DNA of 36,583 nucleotides from a virus. The stretch is from IMG/VR virus record IMGVR_UViG_3300042894_001844, positions 1 to 36,583 of that record; one strand, written 5' to 3'. Position 1 is the first letter of the stretch, and each line of letters begins with the position of its first letter. Position numbers and translations under genes: made by a program. Below are positions 5,709 through 14,039 of the stretch, in pieces. Below the pieces are notes generated by a model that was given only the letters and a program-made list of their open reading frames with translations, had not been told where the DNA came from and searched no databases.

Positions 5709-7667
5709 ATGAAAAAGTTAGCTTTATTATTGTTATCAACAATAACATTATCAGTATCTGCACAAGATACATTAGTATCAAATTCAGACTCATTAAAAAC
5801 ACGTGAATTATATCACGTAACTATCACTGGTGTTAGACCCATTTCTAAAACACCAATATCTCAAAAAACACTTACAAAAGATGACATAACCAAAACCTAT
5901 CAAGGTCAAGAGATGTCATATATCATAACCAATACACCATCAATAATAACACAATCAGATGGTGGTCAACCTAATGGATATACAACATTCAGACTTCGTG
6001 GTATTGACCAAACTCGTATCAATATGACACTTAATGGTGTTCCATTGAACGAACCAGAAGACCAAGGTGTTTATTTTAGTAACTACCCTAACTTTGCATT
6101 GAATATTAAATCATTACAAATACAACGTGGTGTTGGTACATCATCTAATGGTACTGCCTCATATGGTGGTAGCATCAACTTTGAATCACAAAATGGTTTA
6201 CAAAAACAAACCATGGCTCAAATTGGTTACGGGTCATTCAACACTCAAAGAGCCAACGCAACATATTCTAGTGGATTATCAAAACGAAAATTAGCGTTGT
6301 TTACTAGCTTATCTGGATATAAATCAGATGGTTATAAGTATAACTCTGGTGGTAGTGGTTATTCTGGGTTCTTATCTGGTGGATACTATGGAGATAAAAA
6401 CGTAATTAAGTTTACTGGTTTTAGTGGTCGTTCATTAAACCAAATGGCTTGGTTAGCTGTATCTGAATCAGACATTAAATTAGACCCTAGAACGAACTAT
6501 AATGCCAAAGGTGAAGATGATGACTTCACACAAAGCTTTGGTCAATTACAATACATTAGAAGCATATCAAATAAGTCTAGTTTAACAACGACTGCATACT
6601 ATAATAGACTTGATGGTTTATGGGGTATGTTTGTTGACCCAACAACACTTATGAAGTTTAAACTAGCATCTAACTTATATGGGGTAATGTCTAACTATAA
6701 CTACACCACCAATAAGTTATCTTTTAACATGGGTGTGCATGCTAACACATATGATAGAACACATGGGGGTGTTATAGGGGGTAGTACTCTATATACCAAT
6801 ACTGGTACCAAGGTAGAATACAGTGGGTATACCAAATTAGCCTATACCTATGGGAAATATACACTATATGGTGATATACAAGCTAGACATGTAGGTTTTT
6901 CTTATGTAGGTGATGTATCCATGACACCATTACAGTGGTTTTTCATAAATCCTAAAGGGGGTGTTACTTATACTAAGTCAAATAAGGTAAATTATTATGT
7001 ATCTATAGGTAAAAGTCATCGTGAACCAACAAGAACAGACATGTTTGGTGGAAATGACAACCTAGGAACACTTAATATCATCACACCAGAGCAAGTTTTG
7101 GATTATGAATTAGGTTCTAACGTTAAATTAGGTAAATTATCATTACAATATAATGGATATGTTATGGATTTTAAGAATGAAATCACTTTATTAGGTGCTT
7201 TGGGTGGAAATGGATTACCACTTATGACAAATGTTAGTAAAAGTTTTCGTTCTGGGATAGAAATTGACTTAAATTATCACTTAACCAAAGAAATTTCACT
7301 TACAAATTCATCAAATTACTCTTATTGTCGTATAAAAAATGGTTCAGAGACGTACCAACCACTATATACTCCTAGTTTAATTGTGAATCAAGGTATAACT
7401 TATAGTAAAAAAGGTTTTATTATAGGGATACAAGGTAAATATGCTACTAAATCATACATAACATCTGATAATAGTATGACTATACCACAGTATTTAACCA
7501 TAAACGCTAACCTAGGGTATACCTATAAGAACTATAATGTGTCTATACAAGGTATAAACCTTACCAACAAGAACTATTACACTAGTGGGTATGGTATAGG
7601 TGGTGATAGATACCTATATGTTAATGCACCATCATCATTTTATATAACAATAAAAGCAACACTATAA
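5709..7667 (+). CDS. TonB-dependent outer-membrane receptor
   Basis: 652 residues, a normal receptor size. Residues 1-19 are a signal peptide (KKLALLLLSTITLSVSAQ). HVTITGVRP around residue 36 is TonB-box-like. The plug follows with typical blocks TPSIITQSDGGQPNGYTTFR, LRGIDQTRINMTLNGVPLN and IQRGVGTSSNGTASYGGSINF, then a barrel rich in alternating Tyr/aromatic strands. It would move a scarce solute across the outer membrane using TonB. Its stop overlaps the pnuC start by one base, and pnuC overlaps nadR, so the likely substrate is nicotinamide riboside or a related NAD precursor. No N-terminal carboxypeptidase-like extension is present. A TonB receptor is a rare cargo for a phage. Confidence 0.9.
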   Translation: MKKLALLLLSTITLSVSAQDTLVSNSDSLKTRELYHVTITGVRPISKTPISQKTLTKDDITKTYQGQEMSYIITNTPSIITQSDGGQPNGYTTFRLRGIDQTRINMTLNGVPLNEPEDQGVYFSNYPNFALNIKSLQIQRGVGTSSNGTASYGGSINFESQNGLQKQTMAQIGYGSFNTQRANATYSSGLSKRKLALFTSLSGYKSDGYKYNSGGSGYSGFLSGGYYGDKNVIKFTGFSGRSLNQMAWLAVSESDIKLDPRTNYNAKGEDDDFTQSFGQLQYIRSISNKSSLTTTAYYNRLDGLWGMFVDPTTLMKFKLASNLYGVMSNYNYTTNKLSFNMGVHANTYDRTHGGVIGGSTLYTNTGTKVEYSGYTKLAYTYGKYTLYGDIQARHVGFSYVGDVSMTPLQWFFINPKGGVTYTKSNKVNYYVSIGKSHREPTRTDMFGGNDNLGTLNIITPEQVLDYELGSNVKLGKLSLQYNGYVMDFKNEITLLGALGGNGLPLMTNVSKSFRSGIEIDLNYHLTKEISLTNSSNYSYCRIKNGSETYQPLYTPSLIVNQGITYSKKGFIIGIQGKYATKSYITSDNSMTIPQYLTINANLGYTYKNYNVSIQGINLTNKNYYTSGYGIGGDRYLYVNAPSSFYITIKATL

Positions 7668-8224
7668 TGAATCCATTAGAAATAATAGCAACCATAGCAA
7701 CAATCATAGGTGTATTGTTGACTACAAAACAAAATGTATTGGTTTGGCCAATAAGTATCGTTAGTGTAGTATCATTAATACTCTTATATATACAGAATGG
7801 TATATATGCACAAGTATTCTTGCAAAGCATATGTTTAATACCATGTATAGTAGGTTGGATTAACTGGGGTAAGGAGGAAGTAGTACCTATAAAGGTGTTA
7901 TCTAGAGATAAGATACTATATGATGTATCAATCTTTATACTACTAGGGTTATTATTCGGATATAGTGTGTTGGTAGTAGGTACTACTATACACCCTATTG
8001 TAGTATTGTTAGATGGGGTTACTGCATTCATCGGATTGTTAGCTAATTGGTATTTAACCAAGAAAATACTACAAGTGTGGAAAGTTTTCATGGTATATAA
8101 TGTGTTTATCATGATGCTTATGTATTCACAAGGGTTATATTTGATAGTAGGGTTGAATATAACATTATTTTTATTATCAATTAACGGTTATAAAACATGG
8201 AAAAGAGATTTAACAAAGGTTTAG
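7667..8224 (+). CDS. pnuC: PnuC-family nicotinamide riboside transporter
   Basis: 185 residues with about seven hydrophobic helices. The stretch VWPISIVSVVSLILLYIQNG, the block GWINWGKEE, and the later LLANWYLTKKILQVWKVFMVYNV are characteristic of PnuC (WxxG/W and N-W motifs lining the substrate site). PnuC proteins are facilitators for NR, sometimes thiamine; cytoplasmic phosphorylation traps the substrate. The gene lies between a TonB receptor and NadR, whose ribosylnicotinamide-kinase domain would provide that trapping. It ends in TAG and overlaps nadR by 28 nt. Confidence 0.88.
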   Translation: MNPLEIIATIATIIGVLLTTKQNVLVWPISIVSVVSLILLYIQNGIYAQVFLQSICLIPCIVGWINWGKEEVVPIKVLSRDKILYDVSIFILLGLLFGYSVLVVGTTIHPIVVLLDGVTAFIGLLANWYLTKKILQVWKVFMVYNVFIMMLMYSQGLYLIVGLNITLFLLSINGYKTWKRDLTKV

Positions 8225-9201
8225 TACTAGGAAAGTTCATGCCAGTACACAATGGTCATCTACATTTGATAGATACAGCTATTGAACAGTGTGAAATTGT
8301 TTATGTAATGGTTTGTTCATTGGAATCAGAACCAATAAACGGAAAATTACGTTGGTCATGGTTACAAATGATATACCAAGGATATAAAAACGTTAAAATT
8401 ATACATTGTGAAGATGAAAATCCACAAAAACCAGAAGAATGTTCTTCAGTTGATGAATTTTATCATGAATATTGGTTACCAAGTGTGTTTAATCGGATAA
8501 ATTCTTTAGATGTGGTGTTCACATCAGAAGAATATGGTGAAGAATTTGCTGAATATTTAGGTGTTGAACATATTTTGGTTGATTTGGAACGAAAAAAACA
8601 TCCAGTATCTGGTACTTTAGTAAGAAATGATGCATTTGCTATGTGGGAACACATTCCAGATGTGGTAAAATCATTCTTTACTAAGAGAATAGTGGTAGTA
8701 GGACCAGAATCAACTGGTAAAAGCACCCTATTAAAGAACTTGGCTACCCATTATACATCTACTTATGTAGCTGAGTATGGTAGAACGTATACAGAATCGT
8801 TTAAACCATCTATGGAACTAGGTATAGATGACTTCTATGAGATAGCTGGACAGCATAATGATATACTACTAGAAACACATATGAACATTGAAAGTAAGTA
8901 TCTGTTTGTAGATACAGATGCTATAACAACAAAGTTGTTTGGTGAGATGTATATTGATGGATATAAAGACCCTAGGGTTGATAGAATCATAGACCATCAA
9001 TGGTTCGATTTATACTTGCTTATGGATATTGATGTTCCATGGGTAGATGATGGTACTAGAGATTTCCCTAATGATAGACAACGACACTTCAATAAGATTA
9101 AAGCTGAATTGGATAGATTAGGTAAAAAGTATGTGTTGGTTAGTGGAGATTACGATGAAAGATTCGAAAAAGCAAAAAAAGAAATAGAAAAATTAGGATA
9201 A
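8197..9201 (+). CDS. nadR: Bifunctional NMN adenylyltransferase / nicotinamide riboside kinase
   Basis: 334 residues with two domains. The N-terminal nucleotidylyltransferase has GKFMPVHNGH (residues 12-21, the HxGH site) and SGTLVR (about 138-143, the ISGTxxR site), giving NMN + ATP to NAD. The C-terminal kinase has GPESTGKST (about 169-177, Walker A) and later DTDAITT and DFPNDRQRHF, phosphorylating NR to NMN. The helix-turn-helix repressor domain of the enterobacterial protein is absent. With PnuC it completes a two-step NR-to-NAD route. In a phage this may maintain NAD for replication or offset NAD-depleting defences. Confidence 0.92.
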   Translation: MEKRFNKGLVLGKFMPVHNGHLHLIDTAIEQCEIVYVMVCSLESEPINGKLRWSWLQMIYQGYKNVKIIHCEDENPQKPEECSSVDEFYHEYWLPSVFNRINSLDVVFTSEEYGEEFAEYLGVEHILVDLERKKHPVSGTLVRNDAFAMWEHIPDVVKSFFTKRIVVVGPESTGKSTLLKNLATHYTSTYVAEYGRTYTESFKPSMELGIDDFYEIAGQHNDILLETHMNIESKYLFVDTDAITTKLFGEMYIDGYKDPRVDRIIDHQWFDLYLLMDIDVPWVDDGTRDFPNDRQRHFNKIKAELDRLGKKYVLVSGDYDERFEKAKKEIEKLG

Positions 9202-9216
9202 TCCAAAAAGACGTTG

Positions 9217-9224
9217 TACCTTTG
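9217..9224 (+). promoter_or_regulatory. TACCTTTG -7 element before the CCA enzyme
   Basis: TACCTTTG ends 4 nt before the ATG at 9229, so the mRNA would be nearly leaderless. The position 20 nt upstream reads TTA instead of TTG, so this is a weaker match than the others. Confidence 0.5.
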
Positions 9225-9228
9225 TATT

Positions 9229-10392
9229 ATGGAAAGAATAAAATTTAACTTAGAAATACCTCAAGATATTAAACTGATTCATAAAATCTTTAAAGATAAT
9301 GGATTTAAATTATTTATCGTTGGTGGTAGTATTAGAGATGCTTTATTGGGTAAAACACCTAAAGATTGGGATTTAGCTACTGATGCTATCCCAGATAAGG
9401 TTGAATCAATGATGGGAGAAAATGGTCTTAGAACCATAGCTACTGGTAAAGCATTCGGTGTCATCAACGTATTTACTGATACAGATGAATTTGAAATAGC
9501 CACTTTTCGTACAGATGTTGGTTCTGGTAGAAGACCAGATTCAGTTATTTTTACAACAATAGAAGGTGATGTTTTAAGACGAGACCTTACAATTAACGCA
9601 TTATTTTTTGATTTAGATACATCTGAGGTAGTTGACCTTGTTGGTGGTATTGAGGACCTTAAAAACGGTATAATCCGTACTGTTGGTAACGCTGAAGATA
9701 GATTCAATGAAGACCGTTTGCGTATTCTTAGAGCGATACGATTTGCTGCTAGATTTAGCAACGGATTACATTCTGGAATTATAGATGCATTAAACAAGGA
9801 TTCTAGATTAGGTGGTTTTCCGATTACAACACATTTCGATGGTTCTACAAGTTCTAACAATATATCAGCTGAAAGAATTCGTGATGAATTCCTTAAAGGA
9901 CTTAAATCAGCCAATTCAACAATTTTCTTTTTAGAAATGCTGGATAGCTTTAACTTGTTTGATTGGATATTACCTAACATGGTAGTTAATAAAAAATTCA
10001 TCGAAGACAAAGACCCAATCATTCAATTGGCTACATTATTGAAAAATCATAAATGGGGTAGTCTTATTAAAGATTTGAATAAACTAACATTCACATCCGT
10101 TGAGATAAAAGCTATAGAGTTTTTAACCGCACTACATAAATTAGATGTGGAATCAGCTGTAATTTTCAAACGTATATTTAAATTTTCTGGTGTGTCAAGT
10201 GACCAATTACGTAACTTCGGTAGTCGTGAGGGTATTTCATCTCAGTTGTTGGATGCGTTTGAAGAATTTGAATTAACTGTTAATGGTGATGAAGTGATGA
10301 AAGAATTCAATCTTAAACCTAGCAAAGAGTTGGGTGATAAGATTAGAGAATTAGAAACCAATAACTTTAAAAAACTTTTGGGTATATCTTGA
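9229..10392 (+). CDS. cca: CCA-adding tRNA nucleotidyltransferase
   Basis: 387 residues from the ATG at 9229; a TTG 15 nt upstream lies inside the promoter element and is rejected. Class-II polymerase-beta motifs are clear: VGGSIRDALLG (about 31-41), DWDLAT with the two metal Asp, RRDLTINAL, and EDRLRILRAIRFAARF, the nucleotide-selecting helix. It adds or repairs the 3' CCA of tRNAs. Only one tRNA in this window (17172) has an encoded CCA, so the phage tRNAs, including the suppressor, depend on such activity. Ends in TGA. Confidence 0.92.
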   Translation: MERIKFNLEIPQDIKLIHKIFKDNGFKLFIVGGSIRDALLGKTPKDWDLATDAIPDKVESMMGENGLRTIATGKAFGVINVFTDTDEFEIATFRTDVGSGRRPDSVIFTTIEGDVLRRDLTINALFFDLDTSEVVDLVGGIEDLKNGIIRTVGNAEDRFNEDRLRILRAIRFAARFSNGLHSGIIDALNKDSRLGGFPITTHFDGSTSSNNISAERIRDEFLKGLKSANSTIFFLEMLDSFNLFDWILPNMVVNKKFIEDKDPIIQLATLLKNHKWGSLIKDLNKLTFTSVEIKAIEFLTALHKLDVESAVIFKRIFKFSGVSSDQLRNFGSREGISSQLLDAFEEFELTVNGDEVMKEFNLKPSKELGDKIRELETNNFKKLLGIS

Positions 10393-10419
10393 TTTATACC
10401 CGAAGGTTTAGTATATTTG
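10389..10419 (+). promoter_or_regulatory. Promoter TTG-N20-TATATTTG
   Basis: TTG at 10389-10391 overlaps the stop codon of cca; TATATTTG lies at 10412-10419, spacing 20. It serves the DUF6915-like gene at 10445. Confidence 0.75.
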
Positions 10420-10444
10420 TATAATAATAATTAAAACATAAATA

Positions 10445-11029
10445 ATGGCAAAACCTTATTTTCACGCTCAAAGTTCCGCAAAGAAATACGGAGGTATTTG
10501 GGAAGATTACATGGAAATTCATGAATTCATGGATAGTTCTAAAGCAGCATTCCCAGATAATAGACATCGTGCTTTGACACATAACTCTTGGTTTATTGGT
10601 GTTGTGTTACCTAGAGTATTTGGTGAAACATTTAGAAGAAAATCTGACAACAAAATCGTATGTACTAGAGACATTGGTGAACAACATTGCTTGGAAGACT
10701 TTAAATTTAAGTTTATCCCATCAGCACAAGATTTCCTTCAAGAAATGGATTTTTTGCCATGGATGCAGAATGGAATGGGTGAACCACCAATAAGTCATAA
10801 GAAATTAACTGGTGATGAACCACTTAAAAAGAAAAAGACTCTATTGGTTGAGGATGAAGCACCTAGTATCAAACCTTCAACACCAGAACAAATAGAATTG
10901 GTAAATAAAGTCTTATCTGAACGTAAGATTGATAACGATAAATTGGATATTAAAACCATCACCTATGATGGTAATATACGACCTAACGGATTTGGTTTGG
11001 ATAATGGTCAATCTATGATTGTAGATTAG
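10445..11029 (+). CDS. DUF6915-like protein, 194 aa
   Basis: The first 110 residues (MAKPYFHAQSSAKKYGG, DYMEIHEFMDSSK, RHRALTHNSWF, GEQHCLEDF, PSAQDFLQ) match a family of unknown function found in phages and bacteria, which I recall as DUF6915. The many conserved His (PYFHA, IHEF, RHRALTH, GEQH) suggest a metal site. The last 80 residues are charged and look like a flexible extension. The stop is TAG immediately followed by TAA. No biochemical role is known to me. Confidence 0.6.
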   Translation: MAKPYFHAQSSAKKYGGIWEDYMEIHEFMDSSKAAFPDNRHRALTHNSWFIGVVLPRVFGETFRRKSDNKIVCTRDIGEQHCLEDFKFKFIPSAQDFLQEMDFLPWMQNGMGEPPISHKKLTGDEPLKKKKTLLVEDEAPSIKPSTPEQIELVNKVLSERKIDNDKLDIKTITYDGNIRPNGFGLDNGQSMIVD

Positions 11030-11051
11030 TAATAAATTTAAAAACAAATAT

Positions 11052-11552
11052 ATGAGAAGCGAAAAATCAAAAGAGCTATTTGAACAAATAGCAAAAGGTA
11101 AAGAAGAAATCAGCAAGATTAAAGCTGAGTTGAGTACTAAAATAAAAGAAAATTTCCACGGTTTAGCTAAAGAATTGTTTCAAGGTTACCCAGAATTAAA
11201 ATCATTCGGATGGAAACAGTATACACCTTATTTTAATGATGGTGAAGCATGTGAGTTCGAATCATTACACAACTATCCAACAATCAACGGAAATGATGAG
11301 AACTATGGTGAATCAGAACAAGAAGAAGGTGTGTTGGATATCGTTTCTTTAGGTAGCGAGACAGTATACCAACGTAATCTTGGTAATGTACCTAATCCAG
11401 ATTTCAATCCTTACTACAAAGAGATTGTTGATACCGTAAAAGAATTCTTGAATCAGTTTGATGATGATGACATGGAAGATTTATTCGGTAATCACGTGGC
11501 AATCCATGTAACTGAAAATGGTATCGAAACGGAAGAATACGACCACGATTAA
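11052..11552 (+). CDS. Unknown acidic protein, 166 aa
   Basis: A complete frame 22 nt after the previous stop. Residues 1-45 form a charged helix likely to coil (KSKELFEQIAKGKEEISKIK). The middle holds FGWKQYTPYFNDGEACEF, a motif I associate with uncharacterised phage proteins, and the C-terminus is acidic (DDDDMEDLFGN, ENGIETEEYDHD). Followed by a strong terminator, so it ends the operon started at 10389. Function unknown. Confidence 0.6.
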   Translation: MRSEKSKELFEQIAKGKEEISKIKAELSTKIKENFHGLAKELFQGYPELKSFGWKQYTPYFNDGEACEFESLHNYPTINGNDENYGESEQEEGVLDIVSLGSETVYQRNLGNVPNPDFNPYYKEIVDTVKEFLNQFDDDDMEDLFGNHVAIHVTENGIETEEYDHD

Positions 11553-11563
11553 AAAATAATAAG

Positions 11564-11600
11564 AATATGGTGTTATCTAATGGTAACACCATATTTATTT
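11564..11600 (+). terminator. Strong terminator hairpin
   Basis: AATATGGTGTTA and TAACACCATATT form a perfect 12-bp stem with an 8-nt loop, followed by a T-rich tail. It separates the 10445-11552 unit from the gene at 11618. Confidence 0.85.
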
Positions 11601-11617
11601 TGTAAAAAACAAATACA

Positions 11618-11989
11618 ATGGCAAAAATACTAGCTATCTATAATGACTCAATCCAAGAGGTGGATATTCAAGTTGATATTCAAGGGTTTATTATAATGAC
11701 AAACAAACAAATGGAAGACTATGAAGAAATAGCTTCTAGTATAACATGGCCTTTTACCTATCAATTAGGTGAGTTAGAATTAGAATTCGGTAGTGGTGAT
11801 GATTTATTAACTAGAATCGATTTCAAAGAAATATCAAATGATGAAGCCAAAACATTCAAACGATTATTCAATGATGAATTTGGTACCTTCATAACTGAAG
11901 ATGAGTTACACAATATCATTGGTGATGAAGACTTGGATGATGAGTCTGATGATGATGATGATATATATGATGACGAAGATGATTTCTAA
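11618..11989 (+). CDS. Acidic protein with Asp/Glu tail ending in Phe, 123 aa
   Basis: The first 100 residues look folded (VQEVDIQV, PFTYQLGELELEFG, AKTFKRLFNDEFG). The last 22 are almost all Asp/Glu and finish with DDEDDF as the terminal residues. Acidic tails ending in Phe are typical of single-stranded DNA-binding proteins such as bacterial SSB and T7 gp2.5, where the tip recruits replication proteins; whether the N-terminal part is an OB fold cannot be told here. A DNA-mimic role is another option. It overlaps the next gene by 11 nt. Confidence 0.55.
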   Translation: MAKILAIYNDSIQEVDIQVDIQGFIIMTNKQMEDYEEIASSITWPFTYQLGELELEFGSGDDLLTRIDFKEISNDEAKTFKRLFNDEFGTFITEDELHNIIGDEDLDDESDDDDDIYDDEDDF

Positions 11990-12455
11990 TTTTTATTATC
12001 AACCATCTGGTAATCTATGTGGACCAACATGTATATTCATGGTTCACCAATTAAAACTTTACCCTAATGCAACAACATCTAAACCAGCAGCAGCAACAGT
12101 TGCTGAAGCTCAGCTTATAATTCCAGAAATTGGTGAGATTTGTGGAACTGATTGGATAGTTGGAACACCACCAGAAAGAATGGTAAAAGGAATGGGTTTT
12201 ATGCGTTTAAGATTCATAGAGTTTCAATGTATGCCTAGACCATATGAGTTATTAAAAGGAACACTAGATAAAGGTTGTTTTGCGATACTTAGAACAATAA
12301 CAAAAGGTGTTCCACATTGGATAGTTGTTGTTGGTTATACTGAATTAGAGTATATTGTATTTGACCCATGGTTAGGACCAATACAATACACTGAATCAGA
12401 ATTAGATTCTGTTTGGTCACCAAGAGAATATCAATATTATGAGATAGCAAAATGA
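11979..12455 (+). CDS. C39-like papain-fold cysteine peptidase
   Basis: 158 residues from the ATG at 11979; a longer frame upstream only mirrors the Asp-rich tail of the previous gene and is rejected. YQPSGNLCGPTC gives the catalytic Cys14 with the oxyanion Gln just before, HWIVVVGY (His about 113) and FDPW (Asp about 129) complete the Cys-His-Asp set of the Peptidase_C39-like fold. No ABC transporter or membrane domain is attached. Possible roles are processing a phage protein or cutting a host target. It sits between the acidic-tail protein and a GNAT-like gene, overlapping both. Confidence 0.7.
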   Translation: MISNFYYQPSGNLCGPTCIFMVHQLKLYPNATTSKPAAATVAEAQLIIPEIGEICGTDWIVGTPPERMVKGMGFMRLRFIEFQCMPRPYELLKGTLDKGCFAILRTITKGVPHWIVVVGYTELEYIVFDPWLGPIQYTESELDSVWSPREYQYYEIAK

Positions 12456-12907
12456 AAATAATAAATGGAATAAGAAATAATCAAATACCACTAGTCTTAA
12501 ATTGGTGGTCACATTTTTCTCATTTAATGAATGAAACTGATTTCATTTATTATATTGAACATAACACTAATTTTAATAAGTCTTTATTACTTTTAGATGA
12601 TAATGATAATGTTGTTGGTGGTTATTTATTAGGTGATAATCAAATAAATGGATATGTATCAGATAATTCTGATTTTATTGGTTTACAAGGTATTGAAGGT
12701 GTGTTATTATTCATAGAAAAAGACCTTAGAGGGTTAGGATGGGGAGATAAATTAAAAAACCACCCAAAAACACTAATGGGAATGTTAGATATTGATTATA
12801 TTTGGGGACAACAATATAAAGGGTTAAATAATCTTAATGATTGGTTAAAACGTAGAAAATTAATCGATGAAACACAATTTATTTACATAACAGCTGAGAT
12901 TTTTTAA
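12452..12907 (+). CDS. GNAT-like acetyltransferase
   Basis: 151 residues, overlapping the peptidase stop by 4 nt (ATGA). LLLLDDNDNVVGGYLLGD is the beta2-beta3 hairpin, LLFIEKDLRGLGWGDKLKN (about 86-104) carries the Q/RxxGxG/A acetyl-CoA pyrophosphate motif as RGLGWG, and the C-terminal DYIWGQQYKGLNNLNDWLKRR fits the final helix-strand unit with an Asn. The substrate cannot be deduced. Phage GNATs are known to modify host RNA polymerase or defence proteins, so a host-modifying role is possible. Confidence 0.6.
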   Translation: MKIINGIRNNQIPLVLNWWSHFSHLMNETDFIYYIEHNTNFNKSLLLLDDNDNVVGGYLLGDNQINGYVSDNSDFIGLQGIEGVLLFIEKDLRGLGWGDKLKNHPKTLMGMLDIDYIWGQQYKGLNNLNDWLKRRKLIDETQFIYITAEIF

Positions 12908-12916
12908 TTATTTTGG

Positions 12917-12925
12917 TATATTTAT
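12917..12925 (+). promoter_or_regulatory. TATATTTAT motif
   Basis: TATATTTAT lies 15 nt before the ATG at 12941 and 10 nt after the preceding stop; no TTG lies 20 nt upstream. It belongs to the second promoter-like class in this window. Confidence 0.45.
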
Positions 12926-12940
12926 AGATAAAACTAAAAT

Positions 12941-13798
12941 ATGCGTAGAATAGATAAAAAACTTAACTTAGCTAAAGCTAATTTACTATCAGAACAAAGA
13001 TACCTAGCTAGTAAAGGTATTATTAAAGAAGAATTGGAATTAGTGTCTTCACCAGAATTTACTGATTTAATTATTGTAAGAACCGACACTGAATTCATAC
13101 TTGTTAATAAACAAGATAACACTATTGAGGCTCAGTTAGGTAAAATTGGTGCTTTTAAATCAAAAGAACATTTATGTGATGCAGCATTAAGACTTCATGG
13201 TGAACTATTTGAAGGTTTTGATAATGTATACCGTGGTGGTGGTGATATTATAGGACCATTATCAGCTTGTCAAAAAGGTGGTTTGGAAGAAAATGAAATG
13301 GGTGGTGAACAACCAGAAGATAAAGAAGTTCATGACGCTGCTGTAACTGGTTTTAAAGAATTAAAAAATAACGTTGGTGAGTTTTCAAAATCAATTGATA
13401 ATGTATCACCAGAAGAAATTGAAAAATTAAAAAGCTTTTTATCACAAAAAACTGGTAAACCATTTGATACAATTAATTTATCGGATTTAGAAAATTTAGC
13501 TAAATCTGAAACTGAAACATTAGAAGAAGGTGTTATGGATTGGGTTAGAGGTATAGGTGTATCAATAGGTGCTTTAGGTATAGGTAGCTCTTTAGTTGGT
13601 AGTATTTATTCATTATACAATACTGTTGGTTTACCATTCATTAATAATTGGTTTGAAAATCAGCATGTATATGGTGATGACGCTAGTGGTAAAGCGTATT
13701 TAGCTACATTACTTTTTTATGCAACAACAGCACTTATATGTGGGCAAATACTATATAAAAGTGGGTATTCAAACACTAATGATGGAAAATCATTATAA
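12941..13798 (+). CDS. Putative virion-associated membrane protein, 285 aa
   Basis: The N-terminus (MRRIDKKLNLAKANLLSEQRYLASKGI) is an amphipathic basic helix with the words NLLSE and IIKEE, similar in character to the tag of the genes at 4069 and 4838. The middle is acidic and polar. From about residue 195 a Gly-rich helical part (GIGVSIGALGIGSSLVGSIY) and a hydrophobic helix (YLATLLFYATTALICGQILY) suggest membrane insertion. It uses the same TATATTTAT motif. An internal virion or membrane-penetrating protein would fit, but no family is recognised. Confidence 0.45.
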   Translation: MRRIDKKLNLAKANLLSEQRYLASKGIIKEELELVSSPEFTDLIIVRTDTEFILVNKQDNTIEAQLGKIGAFKSKEHLCDAALRLHGELFEGFDNVYRGGGDIIGPLSACQKGGLEENEMGGEQPEDKEVHDAAVTGFKELKNNVGEFSKSIDNVSPEEIEKLKSFLSQKTGKPFDTINLSDLENLAKSETETLEEGVMDWVRGIGVSIGALGIGSSLVGSIYSLYNTVGLPFINNWFENQHVYGDDASGKAYLATLLFYATTALICGQILYKSGYSNTNDGKSL

Positions 13799-13820
13799 TT
13801 AATAAAAAATAATTACAAAA

Positions 13821-13888
13821 AAGCTTGACAAATCAAAATAAAAGTAGTATCTTTGTATAACTTTTAAGAATAAGAGTATATTTATTAG
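13821..13888 (+). repeat. Promoter-leader repeat, copy 1
   Basis: This 68-nt stretch (AAGCTTGACAAATCAAAATA at its left end through TATATTTAT) is nearly identical to 35404-35470, and the genes behind both copies start ATGAGAACAATTAACAT. The duplicated unit therefore covers promoter, leader and the first six codons of two leader peptides. Confidence 0.85.
13825..13855 (+). promoter_or_regulatory. Promoter of leader peptide 1
   Basis: TTG at 13825-13827 and TATCTTTG at 13848-13855, spacing 20. A TATATTTAT motif (13877-13885) follows inside the leader, so both promoter classes could act here. Confidence 0.8.
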
Positions 13889-13915
13889 AAAAACAAAACA
13901 AAAAATAAAAACAAA

Positions 13916-14017
13916 ATGAGAACAATTAACATACATATGATTTCGATTTCGAATTGGAGACGCAATAGTCACCAACTTGAGTCAGCTATGGCTGTTAATT
14001 TCTTCGATGATATTTAA
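13916..14017 (+). CDS. Leader peptide 1, MRTINI type, 33 aa
   Basis: A 33-codon frame behind a strong promoter: MRTINIHMISISNW, then RRNSHQLESAMAVN and FFDDI. It is followed 22 nt later by a rho-independent terminator, the arrangement of a transcription attenuator. Codons of the LES segment contain TTGAGTC (13977-13983), complementary to GACTCAG (14044-14050) in the terminator 5' arm, so a competing antiterminator is possible. Four Ile and two His codons are present; the controlling amino acid is not obvious. The first six residues are identical to leader 2 at 35504. Downstream lie a small gene and tRNA-His. Confidence 0.6.
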   Translation: MRTINIHMISISNWRRNSHQLESAMAVNFFDDI

Positions 14018-14039
14018 TCATATAAGTAATAACATTCAG

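Noticed and set aside
7621-8112. 163-codon minus-strand frame opposite pnuC
   Set aside because: Mirror of a transmembrane gene; no start context and no motif.
9279-10022. 247-codon open frame on the minus strand opposite cca
   Set aside because: It is a shadow of the well supported CCA-enzyme gene, with Ser/Leu/Ile-rich composition and no motif.
11901-11978. N-terminal extension of the C39-like peptidase
   Set aside because: It is Met-rich because it reads the Asp-repeat (GATGAT) of the previous gene in another frame; ATG 11979 sits just before the catalytic domain.
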